DNA of 51,959 nucleotides, taken from JALYUA01 sp038229875. GTDB lineage: Bacteria > Acidobacteriota > Thermoanaerobaculia > UBA5066 > Gp7-AA6. Shown here piece by piece: positions 33,791 through 41,936 of the stretch (positions are counted from its first letter, which is position 1; each line of letters starts with the position of its first letter). Position numbers and translations under genes: made by a program. The DNA lies in assembly GCA_038229875.1 (NCBI GenBank), contig JBBROA010000013.1, forward strand, positions 1 through 51,959, given 5' to 3'. The notes below the pieces were generated by a model that saw only the letters and a list, made by a program, of their open reading frames with translations, made no database searches and was not told where the DNA came from.

Positions 33791-34312
33791 ATGAACAGAA
33801 CTGATACCTTCTTCCGCGTGCGTGTCGCCCGTTTCGTCCTGGCCCTGATCGTGACTGTTCTCGGCACCGGCTGCAGCGTGACCGTCGCGCCGGTCGTCGC
33901 TCCCGATCCCCAGGTCGCCTGCCCGGGAGGGCTGACGGCGTGGCGGCTCGACATTTCGGATCAGCGCGCCGACCGGGCGGACTCCGCGAAAGTCGTCCAG
34001 GCGATTCGCGAGTCCCTCGTGCGGTCCCTCCCCGGGTGCCGCTGGATCACCGATCCGGGAGCGCCGCTGATCGGGATCGAAGTGCACCGGTTCTCGGTCA
34101 AGCAGGACGGGAATTGGGAGGCGTTTGCCGAGTGGAGCGTCACCGCCCGAGACGCCAGTGGGCGCACGCTCACGGAGTTTCAGGCCGAATCGCAGATTTC
34201 GCGTCCCAACTATCGGGGCATCGACAACGAAAAGGCGGCGCTCCAGGAGGCCGTCGATCAGGCGATGCGTCGAACCCTCGCCGGCCTTCGCTCCGTCCCG
34301 TCTACGAGATAA
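33791..34312 (+). CDS. Putative lipoprotein of unknown function
   Basis: A 173-residue protein with a lipoprotein signal: hydrophobic VARFVLALIVTVLG then the lipobox LGTGC, acylated cysteine at about residue 28. The mature part contains a cysteine pair (CPGG and PGCRW) and ends in an Arg-rich tail. Ala/Val-rich strand patterns (LIGIEVHRFSVKQDGNWEAFAEWSVTARD) suggest a beta-rich domain similar to DUF-type curli or OmpA-neighbour lipoproteins, but no specific family is clear. Start ATG 33791. Confidence 0.75.
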   Translation: MNRTDTFFRVRVARFVLALIVTVLGTGCSVTVAPVVAPDPQVACPGGLTAWRLDISDQRADRADSAKVVQAIRESLVRSLPGCRWITDPGAPLIGIEVHRFSVKQDGNWEAFAEWSVTARDASGRTLTEFQAESQISRPNYRGIDNEKAALQEAVDQAMRRTLAGLRSVPSTR

Positions 34313-34454
34313 TTCGACCTCGTCCGAGGACACTCCGCGGGCCGCGCCATTCCGTCACAGGAGCGTAAGCCCCATGACGCCAGAGATTAAGGGCGTCGTG
34401 CGGTCCGCCGCCCGTGGAACGCCTTTCGCAGCCGCCACCGGCGGAGGGACTACG

Positions 34455-35015
34455 ATGAAAAGGCTCGCCTCATCTCTCGCCGCCGCCGCCGCGATCCTGA
34501 TCCTGACCGCCGCCGCCGCCATCGCGGCTTCTCCCGGGAATCAGGTCTTCGAGCTGGCGACGATCCTCTCGGGGACGTTTCAGGGATCCACTCCGGGCAA
34601 CGAGCTCCGTCTCGACCTGCGGCCGGTCGGCTCAGACTCCGCGCACCCTCACGACCTCTTTCTGGAAGTCACGGGCAAGTACCAGGGCGAGAACGTCCGC
34701 CGGCAGGGCCTCGTCCGGCTCGAGCTCCAGGGCAAGGACGTTTACTTCGGGTACATCCCGCACTTCGATGCGACCGTGACTTCCATGTCGCCCATGGCGG
34801 CTCAGTTCACAGACAGCGAGGCGAACGCGGCGTGCGGGTTCCACCTGGCTCCGCGGGGAGACGGATTCGCGGGCGAAACGTCGGGATCGAGCTGCGCGTT
34901 TGCGATGCGAGGCGCGGCGGGAAAGTGGACGGTCGAGCTCGAGCCCGGATCGATTCGGCTCCGCGACAACCGATCAGGGGAGACGCTGCGGTTCAAGAGG
35001 GTCTCCAAAGGGTAA
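34455..35015 (+). CDS. Exported protein, possibly CpcT/CpeT-like
   Basis: A 186-residue protein with a signal peptide (about residues 1-27, ending AAIAAS). The mature part is beta-rich: FELATILSGTFQGSTPGNEL near the start, and ACGFHLAPRGDGFAGETSGSSCAF near residues 132-155, with two cysteines. A CG...DGF.G.T....C pattern occurs in the CpcT/CpeT family (phycobilin lyases and stand-alone relatives), so a distant relation is possible; it is not proven. RBS GGAGG before ATG 34455. The 3' end overlaps the convergent exonuclease gene by 42 nt. Confidence 0.72.
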   Translation: MKRLASSLAAAAAILILTAAAAIAASPGNQVFELATILSGTFQGSTPGNELRLDLRPVGSDSAHPHDLFLEVTGKYQGENVRRQGLVRLELQGKDVYFGYIPHFDATVTSMSPMAAQFTDSEANAACGFHLAPRGDGFAGETSGSSCAFAMRGAAGKWTVELEPGSIRLRDNRSGETLRFKRVSKG

Positions 35016-35858
35016 GAGGCCCTCGACCGGCGCTGGTTCCACCCTCGGAGCCGGCGCCGGCCGCGTCGGCGGCGGGGTGGAAGGCTCCGCCGGGTGCGGC
35101 AGGAACTTGCGGACGATCTCTTTCACGGGTCCGGAGAACTCGCCCTTCAGGATCCACTTGATGAATCCCGGTTCCTCGCGGCTCATCTCCTGGAGAGTCC
35201 GGCCGCGATTCTTCCCGAAGTTGACCGTCGGGTCCCCGTTGATGAGCCGGATCTTTCCCTCCGGGTCCATGTCTCGGTCGAGTCCCGCGCAATAGAGCTC
35301 GTGCAGCTCGACGACGGATCGCGGAAGCTTGTCGTACCGCGCGAGCTGGCCTTCCAGAACCCGCAGGGTCATCTCCGCGTCCGCCAGCGCTCCGTGAGCT
35401 CCCGCGTGGTCGGACTCGCAGTAGAAACGCGCGGCCGCGGAGAGGTGCCGGGGCTCGTGGGCGAAGAAGATCCGCTGCGCATCCACGAGCCGGCGGGTCG
35501 AAACGTCGAAGTCGATGCCCGCCCTCAGGAATTCGATCCGCAGCACCGGCAGGTCGAATCCCGCGATGTTGTAACCGGCGAGATCGCAGCCGTCCAGAAA
35601 GGCGGCCAGTTCGGGCGCGAGCTCGATAAAACCGTCGAGCCCTGCGACGTCGGCATCTCGGATTCCATGGATGGCAGTGGACCCGGGCGGGATCGGCATC
35701 CGTGGATTCACGCGACGCACCCACCTCTCGCGGCGCCCATCGGGGTGGACCTTGACGCACGCGATTTCGACGATCCGGTCTGAGCGGGGATTCGTGCCCG
35801 TCGTTTCGGTGTCGAAGACGACGACCGGACGATCGAGCGCCAGGAGCTTGTCCAGCAT
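34974..35858 (-). CDS. DnaQ-like 3'-5' exonuclease with ExoX-type C-terminal domain
   Basis: A 294-residue protein. The DEDDh exonuclease core is complete: D16 and E18 (VVVFDTETTG), D102 (NIAGFDLP), H155 and D160 (HGALADAE). Residues about 215-262 (NFGKNRGRTLQEMSREEPGFIKWIL) resemble the DUF3820/ExoX C-terminal domain, and the tail is Pro-rich. It may be a stand-alone repair or proofreading nuclease. The open frame extends 50 codons upstream; ATG 35858 (MLDKLLALDR) gives the natural N-terminus. It overlaps the exported-protein gene at its 3' end. Confidence 0.9.
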   Translation of the reverse strand: MLDKLLALDRPVVVFDTETTGTNPRSDRIVEIACVKVHPDGRRERWVRRVNPRMPIPPGSTAIHGIRDADVAGLDGFIELAPELAAFLDGCDLAGYNIAGFDLPVLRIEFLRAGIDFDVSTRRLVDAQRIFFAHEPRHLSAAARFYCESDHAGAHGALADAEMTLRVLEGQLARYDKLPRSVVELHELYCAGLDRDMDPEGKIRLINGDPTVNFGKNRGRTLQEMSREEPGFIKWILKGEFSGPVKEIVRKFLPHPAEPSTPPPTRPAPAPRVEPAPVEGLLPFGDPLEPQRLP

Positions 35859-36056
35859 GGAGAGAAGATCGTAACCGATTGCGCAAGCGCGGGCGACGGG
35901 CCATGGCCCGCGTTTTGCTCCCAGTCCAGCCGGGGAGAGATCATGGTTCCTCTCGTTGCAGCGGTTCGCGTCGAGACGCGGTGGGAAACCCGCCGACCGG
36001 TGGTGCACTGTGTCGCACGGCTCACACGCGCGTTGAGCCGGAGGGAACGGGAAGAG

Positions 36057-36212
36057 ATGAGCCGTTTTCCCGAGTTCCAGATAGGCGAAGACTCGATCAA
36101 GTACTCCTGCCGGCCGGAAGAGACAGAAGCGGCGGAGAAGCGTCTCTCGAGCGCCCTGCGCTCCGTCGCGGACACGCCGGAGCGTACCCGGAGGCCGCGG
36201 CTGGTCTTGTAA
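36057..36212 (+). CDS. Possible small protein (51 residues)
   Basis: Starts at ATG 36057 within a longer frame. The 51 residues (MSRFPEFQIGEDSIKYS..., ending RTRRPRLVL) are charged, with no membrane segment and one cysteine. A weak GGAAGAG site precedes it. I do not recognise it; it could be a small conserved ORF or chance. It ends just before the repeat copy at 36215. Confidence 0.3.
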   Translation: MSRFPEFQIGEDSIKYSCRPEETEAAEKRLSSALRSVADTPERTRRPRLVL

Positions 36213-36214
36213 TC

Positions 36215-36438
36215 GTCGCCTCCGCTCACTGCGGGAGCTGCCTTCGCCGCCGGCGAAGGCAACGGCGAACGGCTCGCCTGTCGGCTCGACCGTTCGCCTG
36301 CTCCCTTCGTTCGCTGCGGCTCCCGCCCCGAGAGGCTCCTCCTTCCCTTCGGTCAGGAGACTCCTCTCGGTGCGAGCTTAGCCACCATGGTGGTAACCCT
36401 CCCTTTACCCGCGGTCGGGGAGAGGGTTGGGGTGAGGG
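36215..36438. repeat. Long intergenic repeat, copy A (flanks the first cls gene)
   Basis: About 224 bp between the small ORF and the first phospholipase D gene, with no plausible gene inside. The sequence begins GTCGCCTCCGCTCACTGCGG, has CCTGCTCCCTTCGTTCGCTG at its middle (36297-36316), and ends in a CTCCC...GGGGAGAGGG palindrome followed by TTGGGGTGAGGG. Copy B at 37976-38155 has the same parts in the same order but on the opposite strand. Confidence 0.7.
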
Positions 36439-36523
36439 AACCCCCAGGTAGGCGGTGCGTCTTCGCCGGTTGCTTCGCCAGGGGCGGTGGCGCGGTGAGG
36501 TCTGGCGAGCCTCCCCCCGTTCG

Positions 36524-37846
36524 TCAGTAATTCTCGGAGAAGAGCCAGAAGAACAGCTCGCCGAACCTTGCCAGCAGTCCTCGCTTGTGCCACTTCTCTT
36601 TCGTGAACTGCTCGCTTCTCGAGAGATCCACCTCGATCATTTTCTCGACGCGATCCGCAAACCGCCGGTCGTAGACGGAGACACTCGCCTCGCCGTTCTT
36701 CTTCATCGAACGGTTCACGAAGTTGATCGACCCGATCGACGTCCAGATCCCGTCCACGACCATGACCTTGTTGTGCATCATCGTCGGGAGGTACTCGAAG
36801 ATCTGCACACCCCCGTCGAGGAGCTCGTTGTAGTGGAAGCGGGAGGCGTTGCGGACGTTGGGGCTGTCGATGTACTTGCCGGGAACGAGCACCCGGACGT
36901 CCACGCCCCGAGCAACCGCCTGGACGAGCCCCTCCCGGATCTGACGGTCGGGGACGAAGTAGGCGTTTTCGATCCAGATGCGCCGGCGCGCCGCCTGGAT
37001 GGCCATGTAGTACTGGAGCTTCGCCATCGAGCTCTGGTCCGTCCGGGAGCTCGATATCGCCTGGGCGAACATGTCCCCTGCGGGCGCCGTTTCCGGAAAC
37101 TGAGCGCTCCCGTGGAGGACTTCGCCCGTCGTGTGGACCCAGTCTTCGAAAAAGATGTGCTGCAGCTGGGAAACGACTGGCCCCTCCACCCGGATCATGG
37201 TTTCCCGCCACTCGAAGGGATTGCGCGCGTTGCCCTTCCATCGGTCGTCGATCCCGACGCCTCCGCAGAATCCGACGCGCCCGTCGATCGTGAAGATCCT
37301 GCGATGAGTCCGATTGCCGACCTTGTAAAGCGAGTAGATGCGGAGGGGCTTGTAGATCTCGACACGCGCACCGGCCGCTGTCATCTCGTCCGCGAGCGAT
37401 CCGAGAGAAGAGCCGAACCCGTCGACGAGAACGCGGACGGCAACCCCGCGGCGCGCCCGCCCGGCCAGCACGCGGGCGATCCGGGTCCCGAGCTCGCCGT
37501 CGTCGAAGATGTAGGTCTCGAGGTTGATCGATGTCCGGGCGTTCTCGAACGCCTCGATCATCGAGCCGAAGATCTCATCTCCGTTCTGCAGGAGATCGGC
37601 CTTGTTTTCCGGAACGAGGTCCGTCCCGAACGCGTCGAGAGATCGCCGGAACTCGGTGCTGTCGACGCCATAAGCGGGCTCGTACTCATAAACCGTCCGC
37701 TTCTCGGAAAAAATGTAGGAACACCCGCTCAGCGAAAGCAGGGCGGAAAGGGCAAGCAGGAGGGCGACACGAGAGCGCGCCGTCAGCGGAGTTCTCCCCC
37801 GAGAAACGGAAAAATACGCGGACGGCAGGACGGCATTTGCTCTCAC
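36524..37846 (-). CDS. Cardiolipin synthase-type phospholipase D, first copy (putative lipoprotein)
   Basis: A phospholipase D family protein of about 440 residues. A hydrophobic segment with a lipobox-like LSLSGC precedes the core. The two HKD motifs are present: NRTHRRIFTIDGRVGFCGG, in which the motif lysine is Arg, and MMHNKVMVVDGIWTSIGSINF with an intact HxK. It probably forms or remodels phospholipids such as cardiolipin. The open frame begins at ATG 37888, but that stretch overlaps a palindromic repeat; GTG 37846 or a CTG at 37786 (directly before TARSRVALLLALSALL) gives a more natural signal, so the start is uncertain. Confidence 0.87.
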   Translation of the reverse strand: MRANAVLPSAYFSVSRGRTPLTARSRVALLLALSALLSLSGCSYIFSEKRTVYEYEPAYGVDSTEFRRSLDAFGTDLVPENKADLLQNGDEIFGSMIEAFENARTSINLETYIFDDGELGTRIARVLAGRARRGVAVRVLVDGFGSSLGSLADEMTAAGARVEIYKPLRIYSLYKVGNRTHRRIFTIDGRVGFCGGVGIDDRWKGNARNPFEWRETMIRVEGPVVSQLQHIFFEDWVHTTGEVLHGSAQFPETAPAGDMFAQAISSSRTDQSSMAKLQYYMAIQAARRRIWIENAYFVPDRQIREGLVQAVARGVDVRVLVPGKYIDSPNVRNASRFHYNELLDGGVQIFEYLPTMMHNKVMVVDGIWTSIGSINFVNRSMKKNGEASVSVYDRRFADRVEKMIEVDLSRSEQFTKEKWHKRGLLARFGELFFWLFSENY

Positions 37847-37975
37847 CCTACTCCCCGCCAGGGAGAACGGCTCCCTGGAGCAGACCACTCACTCTCCGCG
37901 GGATCAGCAAACCGATCCTCATTCGCCGCACGCATCGCCTGGGCGCTCGAGACTTGTCTGGCTCAATGTTCCGCC

Positions 37976-38155
37976 CCTCACCCCGGCCCTTTCCCCGGCG
38001 CGCGGGGAGAGGGAGCCGAGCTGCGCCATCGGCAACATGGTGGAGCCGCAGCGAACGGAGGGAGCAGGCCGGCGGTCGAGGCCGCATCCGGCCGAGCCGC
38101 CGGCCGGTGCCGTTCGCGGTCAGCGAACGGCAGCTCCCGCAGTAAGCGGAGGCGA
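37976..38155. repeat. Long intergenic repeat, copy B (opposite strand to copy A)
   Basis: About 180 bp between the two phospholipase D genes, with no plausible gene inside. On the minus strand it reads GTCGCCTCCGCTTACTGCGG, then CCTGCTCCCTCCGTTCGCTG (plus-strand 38048-38067), then a GGGGAGAGG-type palindrome, matching copy A. The first cls gene lies between the copies. A partial palindrome of the same kind is at 37842-37874. Confidence 0.7.
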
Positions 38156-38181
38156 CGTGGGCGACGTAATACTCTGTGAGC

Positions 38182-39498
38182 ATGCTGCTGAAACGAGCTC
38201 GTCGTCCGCGCAAGCCAAAAGTCTACCGAGTCCCGGTCGAGACATACGTGGTCACGCTTGCGATCGCGTTCGCGTTTTCGGTCGCCATGTCGCTGCTGTC
38301 GCGGCCGAAAGAGGTGCAGTACCTCCTGCCACACCGATTCTCCGTCGAGGATGAAGCCTTTCTGCCTTCCGCCCACGCCCTCGCCGACCCGTCGATCCTC
38401 CCGGGCAACCGGGCTCGCGTGCTGGTCAACGGACAGGAAATCTTCCCGGCGATGCTCGCCGCAATCTCGAGCGCGCAGCGCAGCATCAACCTGGAGTCCT
38501 ACATCTTCTGGTCCGGCTCGATCGCGAACAAGTTCCGGGATGCGCTGATCGACCGCGCGCGGCATGGCGTCCAGGTCCGGCTCATCCTCGACTCCGTGGG
38601 ATCGAAGTCGAAGCTCAAGGATCCGGACATCGCGGCGCTCCGGCAGGCGGGCTGTTTCCTCGAGATCTACCATCCCCTCCGCCCGTGGAACCTGAACTCC
38701 TTCGACAATCGAACGCACCGCAGAATCCTCGTCGTCGACGGGAAGATCGGATTCACCGGAGGAGCGGGAATCGCCGATGAGTGGCTGGGCAACGCGGACT
38801 CCAAAAATCACTGGCGCGACACCCAGGTGCAGGTCGAAGGACCGGTGGTGGCGCAGCTTCAGGCGACCTTTCTGGAGAACTGGGCGGAAGTCCGGGGTGA
38901 GGCGCTGCTCGGCGAAGAATTCTACCCGCGCCTGGAGGAGGTCGGACAAAGCCGTTCCCAGGTGATCCATTCGACCTCGCGCGCGCCGAGCTCGGCGACG
39001 AAGCTTCTCTACGCCGTTTCGATCGCGTCCGCCACGAAACGCCTTTACCTGTCCAATTCCTATTTTCTGCCCGACAAGGAAACCAGTGCGGCGCTCGTCA
39101 ACGCGGCCCGCCGGGGCGTGGATGTCGAAGTGATCGTACCCGGCGAGGTCAACGATGTTCCCGCAACGAAGGCCGGCGGGCGCTCCGCCTTCGGAGACTT
39201 GCTCCGGGGGGGCGTGAAGATCTTCGAGTATCAGCCGACGATGTTTCACCCCAAGACCATGGTGGTCGACGGGGTGTTCTCGACGATCGGGTCCACGAAT
39301 TTTGACAACCGCTCTTTCCGGAAGAATGACGAGATCAACCTGACTCTCGCCGATCCGGTCGTGGGATCCCGCATGGAGGCCCTCTTCAAAGATGACCTGA
39401 CACACTCGCGCCCCTACACCCTCGAGGACTACCAGCGTCGATCGATGAAGGATCGGATCTTCGAGTGGGCTGTTCTTCCGTTCCGAGCCGAGCTCTGA
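38182..39498 (+). CDS. Cardiolipin synthase-type phospholipase D, second copy
   Basis: A 438-residue protein, paralogous to the gene at 36524 and transcribed the other way. An N-terminal hydrophobic anchor (about residues 20-38, ETYVVTLAIAFAFSVAMSL) precedes the two PLD repeats: NRTHRRILVVDGKIGFTGG (motif lysine again replaced by Arg) and MFHPKTMVVDGVFSTIGSTNFDNRS with intact HxK...D. It likely acts at the membrane on phosphatidyl substrates. An in-frame GTG lies 6 nt before the ATG. Confidence 0.92.
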   Translation: MLLKRARRPRKPKVYRVPVETYVVTLAIAFAFSVAMSLLSRPKEVQYLLPHRFSVEDEAFLPSAHALADPSILPGNRARVLVNGQEIFPAMLAAISSAQRSINLESYIFWSGSIANKFRDALIDRARHGVQVRLILDSVGSKSKLKDPDIAALRQAGCFLEIYHPLRPWNLNSFDNRTHRRILVVDGKIGFTGGAGIADEWLGNADSKNHWRDTQVQVEGPVVAQLQATFLENWAEVRGEALLGEEFYPRLEEVGQSRSQVIHSTSRAPSSATKLLYAVSIASATKRLYLSNSYFLPDKETSAALVNAARRGVDVEVIVPGEVNDVPATKAGGRSAFGDLLRGGVKIFEYQPTMFHPKTMVVDGVFSTIGSTNFDNRSFRKNDEINLTLADPVVGSRMEALFKDDLTHSRPYTLEDYQRRSMKDRIFEWAVLPFRAEL

Positions 39499-39815
39499 CG
39501 AGAGTTCGTACAAAGGACGTTACAAATCCCTGCTAACCGGTGACAACCTTCGTCACCAGCGATACGGTCGTCCCGAATCAATCCATTCAGAAACAGAGAG
39601 TTAGCGGTTTACGGGCAGTGGCCGCCGCTTTGCAATACTGTTCGGCGAGGAAACAAAATCCTCACCTCCTCCTTTCGCCCCCCCGGCGGCCCCACCCCGT
39701 CCGGGGGTATTTTTTTGCCCGGGAACCCCACGGCCTGCTTCTTGCTGCCCGGGTTTCCCATGAAACGAGACGAGATCGGCGCCGGCGCCCTCGCGGCACG
39801 GTCGAACCCCTTCCG
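39499..39815. other. Intergenic region with a terminator-like hairpin
   Basis: The 317 bp after the second cls gene contain no convincing gene until a possible small ORF at 39816. ACCCC...GGGGGT followed by ATTTTTTT at 39693-39716 is a good candidate for a rho-independent terminator, but it lies about 200 nt from the cls stop. Confidence 0.4.
39693..39716 (+). terminator. Candidate rho-independent terminator
   Basis: A GC-rich hairpin (ACCCCG / CGGGGGT) directly followed by a run of seven T. The only plus-strand gene upstream is the second cls gene, about 195 nt away. Confidence 0.55.
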
Positions 39816-39980
39816 GTGGCGCAGGACAGCCGTCCTCCCGAACAGCTCGAATCCACGACCAGGCACATCTTCCTGATGAAGGACGGCGAGTACCGTTGCT
39901 CCCGCTGCGGCGTCACCATGAACGACCGGTCCCTCGACGAGGAGTGCGTTCGCGCAGGACTTTCGGGCGCCTCCTCCTGA
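39816..39980 (+). CDS. Possible small protein with a CxxC motif (54 residues)
   Basis: Starts at GTG 39816 (an ATG at 39876 is also possible, giving 34 residues). The C-terminal part reads HIFLMKDGEYRCSRCGVTMND followed by a third Cys in EECVRAG. The CSRCG pair resembles half of a zinc ribbon; with the later Cys it could hold a metal. No family recognised. Confidence 0.42.
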   Translation: MAQDSRPPEQLESTTRHIFLMKDGEYRCSRCGVTMNDRSLDEECVRAGLSGASS

Positions 39981-39990
39981 TCCCTGGTTC

Positions 39991-40013
39991 GCCTCACCCC
40001 TCACCCTCACGTT
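39991..40013. repeat. CTCACCC-type heptamer tract
   Basis: CCTCACCCCTCACCCTCACG between the small CxxC ORF and glk; the reverse complement of the GTGAGGG-type heptamers at 19101 and 48429. Confidence 0.55.
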
Positions 40014-40059
40014 CGCCCGGCGGCCTCGCCCCGGCGCCCCCTCCTGATACCGTTTCTTG

Positions 40060-41091
40060 ATGCGCGTCCTCGCGGGAGACATCGGCGGGACCAAGACCGC
40101 CGTCGCGATCGTCGAGATCGGCGCCCAAAGCCTCTCGCTCGAACGGTTCAAGAAATACCCGAGCGGGCGCTACGGCTCCCTCGAGGAGATCCTCCGGGAC
40201 TTCCTGAAAAGCGAACGGAGCGTGCCGCGGGTCGCGGGGTTCGGCGTCGCCGGCCCGGTCGTTGATGGCAGGGCGCGGATCACGAAGCTTCCCTGGATCA
40301 TCCAGGAAAGCGAGCTCGCCAAGGCCTTGCGGATTCCCCGGGTCCGGTTGACAAACGACTTCGTCGCCGCCGCTCTCGGAATCCCGTACCTGACACGGCG
40401 GCAGATCTCGGTTGTCGCCGCCGGCCATGAAGAAAAGCGCGGCGCAATGGCGCTGATCGGTGCGGGGACAGGGCTCGGGCAGGCCGCGCTGTGGCGCGCC
40501 GGGGGACGCATCGAAGCCCTGCCCTCGCAGGGTGGACACTCGGATTTCGCCCCGCGTACCCCTCGAGAGGACCGGCTCGTGGTCTTCGTGCGGCGGCAGT
40601 TCGGCCGGGTGAGCCGCGACCGTCTCTTGTCCGGAGAAGGACTCGGTCACATTTACGACTTCCTGAAGTCGGACGGAGGCGCGCCCGAGTCTCCTGCGAT
40701 CGCGAGCGCTTTCGAAACCGAGGACCGCGCGGCGGTCATAGGACGGGAGGGACTCTCGGGAGCGGATCGCCTCTCTGCTGAGGCGCTCGCGACATTCGTG
40801 TCGATCTACGGGTCCGAGGCGGGGAACCTGGCGCTCCAGTACCGGTCGACAGGCGGCCTCTACGTGGGCGGCGGGATCGCTCCGAAGATCCTCCCGGCGT
40901 TGCTCGGCGGTTCGTTCGTCGAGGCTTTCCGCAACAAGCCTCCGATGGAAGAGCTGCTGGCGAGGATTCCGATCCGCATCGTCCGCGAGCCGAGGCTCGG
41001 GCTGTTCGGCGCCGCCGCGGTCGCTTACAGGACGGCGATCGAAACGACGCGCCCCTCTTCGAAAATCAGACGCCGCCCCACCCGCCGATAG
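40060..41091 (+). CDS. glk: Glucokinase (Glk family)
   Basis: Phosphorylates glucose to glucose 6-phosphate. The 343-residue protein matches the bacterial Glk family: AGDIGGTKTAVAIV (residues 6-19, phosphate 1), GFGVAGPVVDGRARITKLPWII, RLTNDFVAAALGI with the catalytic Asp, LIGAGTGLGQAAL, and ALPSQGGHSDFAPRTPRE. Start ATG 40060 (a TTG precedes in frame). The 3' end overlaps a minus-strand gene by 67 nt. Confidence 0.95.
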   Translation: MRVLAGDIGGTKTAVAIVEIGAQSLSLERFKKYPSGRYGSLEEILRDFLKSERSVPRVAGFGVAGPVVDGRARITKLPWIIQESELAKALRIPRVRLTNDFVAAALGIPYLTRRQISVVAAGHEEKRGAMALIGAGTGLGQAALWRAGGRIEALPSQGGHSDFAPRTPREDRLVVFVRRQFGRVSRDRLLSGEGLGHIYDFLKSDGGAPESPAIASAFETEDRAAVIGREGLSGADRLSAEALATFVSIYGSEAGNLALQYRSTGGLYVGGGIAPKILPALLGGSFVEAFRNKPPMEELLARIPIRIVREPRLGLFGAAAVAYRTAIETTRPSSKIRRRPTRR

Positions 41092-41396
41092 TCCCAGCGG
41101 ACTCTCCGCCTTCCGTCTTCCTTCGTTTCCAGCATCGAGTCGGGCTGGCCGAGGAGACCCCGAACCTCGGAGTACGTCATTCCCTCCTTGACCATCCCGA
41201 CCGAGACGTCCTGGTCGCCGGCGACCACGGGAGCCGCCTCGGCGACAACGCGCTTGTGCTCGGATTCCCCGACGACCGCCTTCGTCTTCAAGAGGGGATT
41301 CGTGAGGCCGTCGATCAGGCCGCTCACCGTCGGTTTGTCGCGGACGATCCAGACGACCACCGCGACGACGAGCACGAGGAAGATGAGACGCTTCAT
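41025..41396 (-). CDS. BamE/SmpA-like small membrane-anchored protein
   Basis: A 123-residue protein with an N-terminal hydrophobic segment (about residues 3-18). The C-terminal part contains VKEGMTYSEVRGLLGQPDSMLETKEDGRRRVRWDYRR, matching the SmpA/OmlA (BamE-like) pattern of KxGMxxxEVxxLLGxPxx...W.Y. Its start lies on the far side of the glk 3' end; it overlaps glk by 67 nt convergently. A role in outer membrane protein assembly is possible but not shown; in many genomes BamE-like domains occur in unrelated small lipoproteins. Confidence 0.85.
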   Translation of the reverse strand: MKRLIFLVLVVAVVVWIVRDKPTVSGLIDGLTNPLLKTKAVVGESEHKRVVAEAAPVVAGDQDVSVGMVKEGMTYSEVRGLLGQPDSMLETKEDGRRRVRWDYRRVGRRLIFEEGRVVSIAVL

Positions 41397-41454
41397 GGGG
41401 CGACTTCCCGCCCGGACCGCTGGGCGCCGGAGTCCTTGAAACGCGGCGAAGGGC

Positions 41455-41802
41455 TCAGCGGCGCGCCGCGTCGGCCAGAGTGCGTTTGATCCGCGCCTCG
41501 AGCTCTGCGATCGTGCGGACGCAGGCGGCGCGCTGTCCCGGCTGGACTCTCCAGACGATGCCCTCGGCCGAAAAGACCGCGTCCTCGAGTGAAGGCTCTC
41601 CTTCGCCGCGGCCCAGGGTGCGTTCCTCCCGGAGCATCGAGCGGCGCGCGTGGAGCAGCGCCTGGAGGGCCTCCACGCCGGGGCTGATCCGAAAGCTCAG
41701 AATCTCGGAGGTTTCCGGATCCGTCGCTAGCGCCGTCGAACCCGACGCTTGCGGGAAGTCCGCAGAGCTTTCCGCGAGCTCGATCCAGTTTTGTGCGGTC
41801 AT
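41455..41802 (-). CDS. Unrecognised protein family, first of two tandem paralogues
   Basis: A 115-residue protein with no membrane segment. Residues about 40-105 contain a conserved core shared with the next gene: ARRSMLREERTLG, then EPSLEDA, SAEGIVWRV, and QRAACVRTIAELEARIKRTL. The core is rich in Arg and Glu and probably alpha/beta with helices at the end. The start at 41802 (MTAQNWIEL) is preferred to the upstream ATG at 41859. It lies 134 bp downstream of its paralogue on the same strand. No known family; no nearby gene suggests a function. Confidence 0.8.
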   Translation of the reverse strand: MTAQNWIELAESSADFPQASGSTALATDPETSEILSFRISPGVEALQALLHARRSMLREERTLGRGEGEPSLEDAVFSAEGIVWRVQPGQRAACVRTIAELEARIKRTLADAARR

Positions 41803-41936
41803 GCGCCGGGGAGAGTGCGAGCCGCGTGCCCGAACGGGCGTTCGCCGTAAGTGCTGCACCGAGAGAGCATTCAGGAACCGGCGGGGAAAGAGGAGAGCTG
41901 GGACGACGGAAAACCGTCACTTCGAGTGACGGAACG

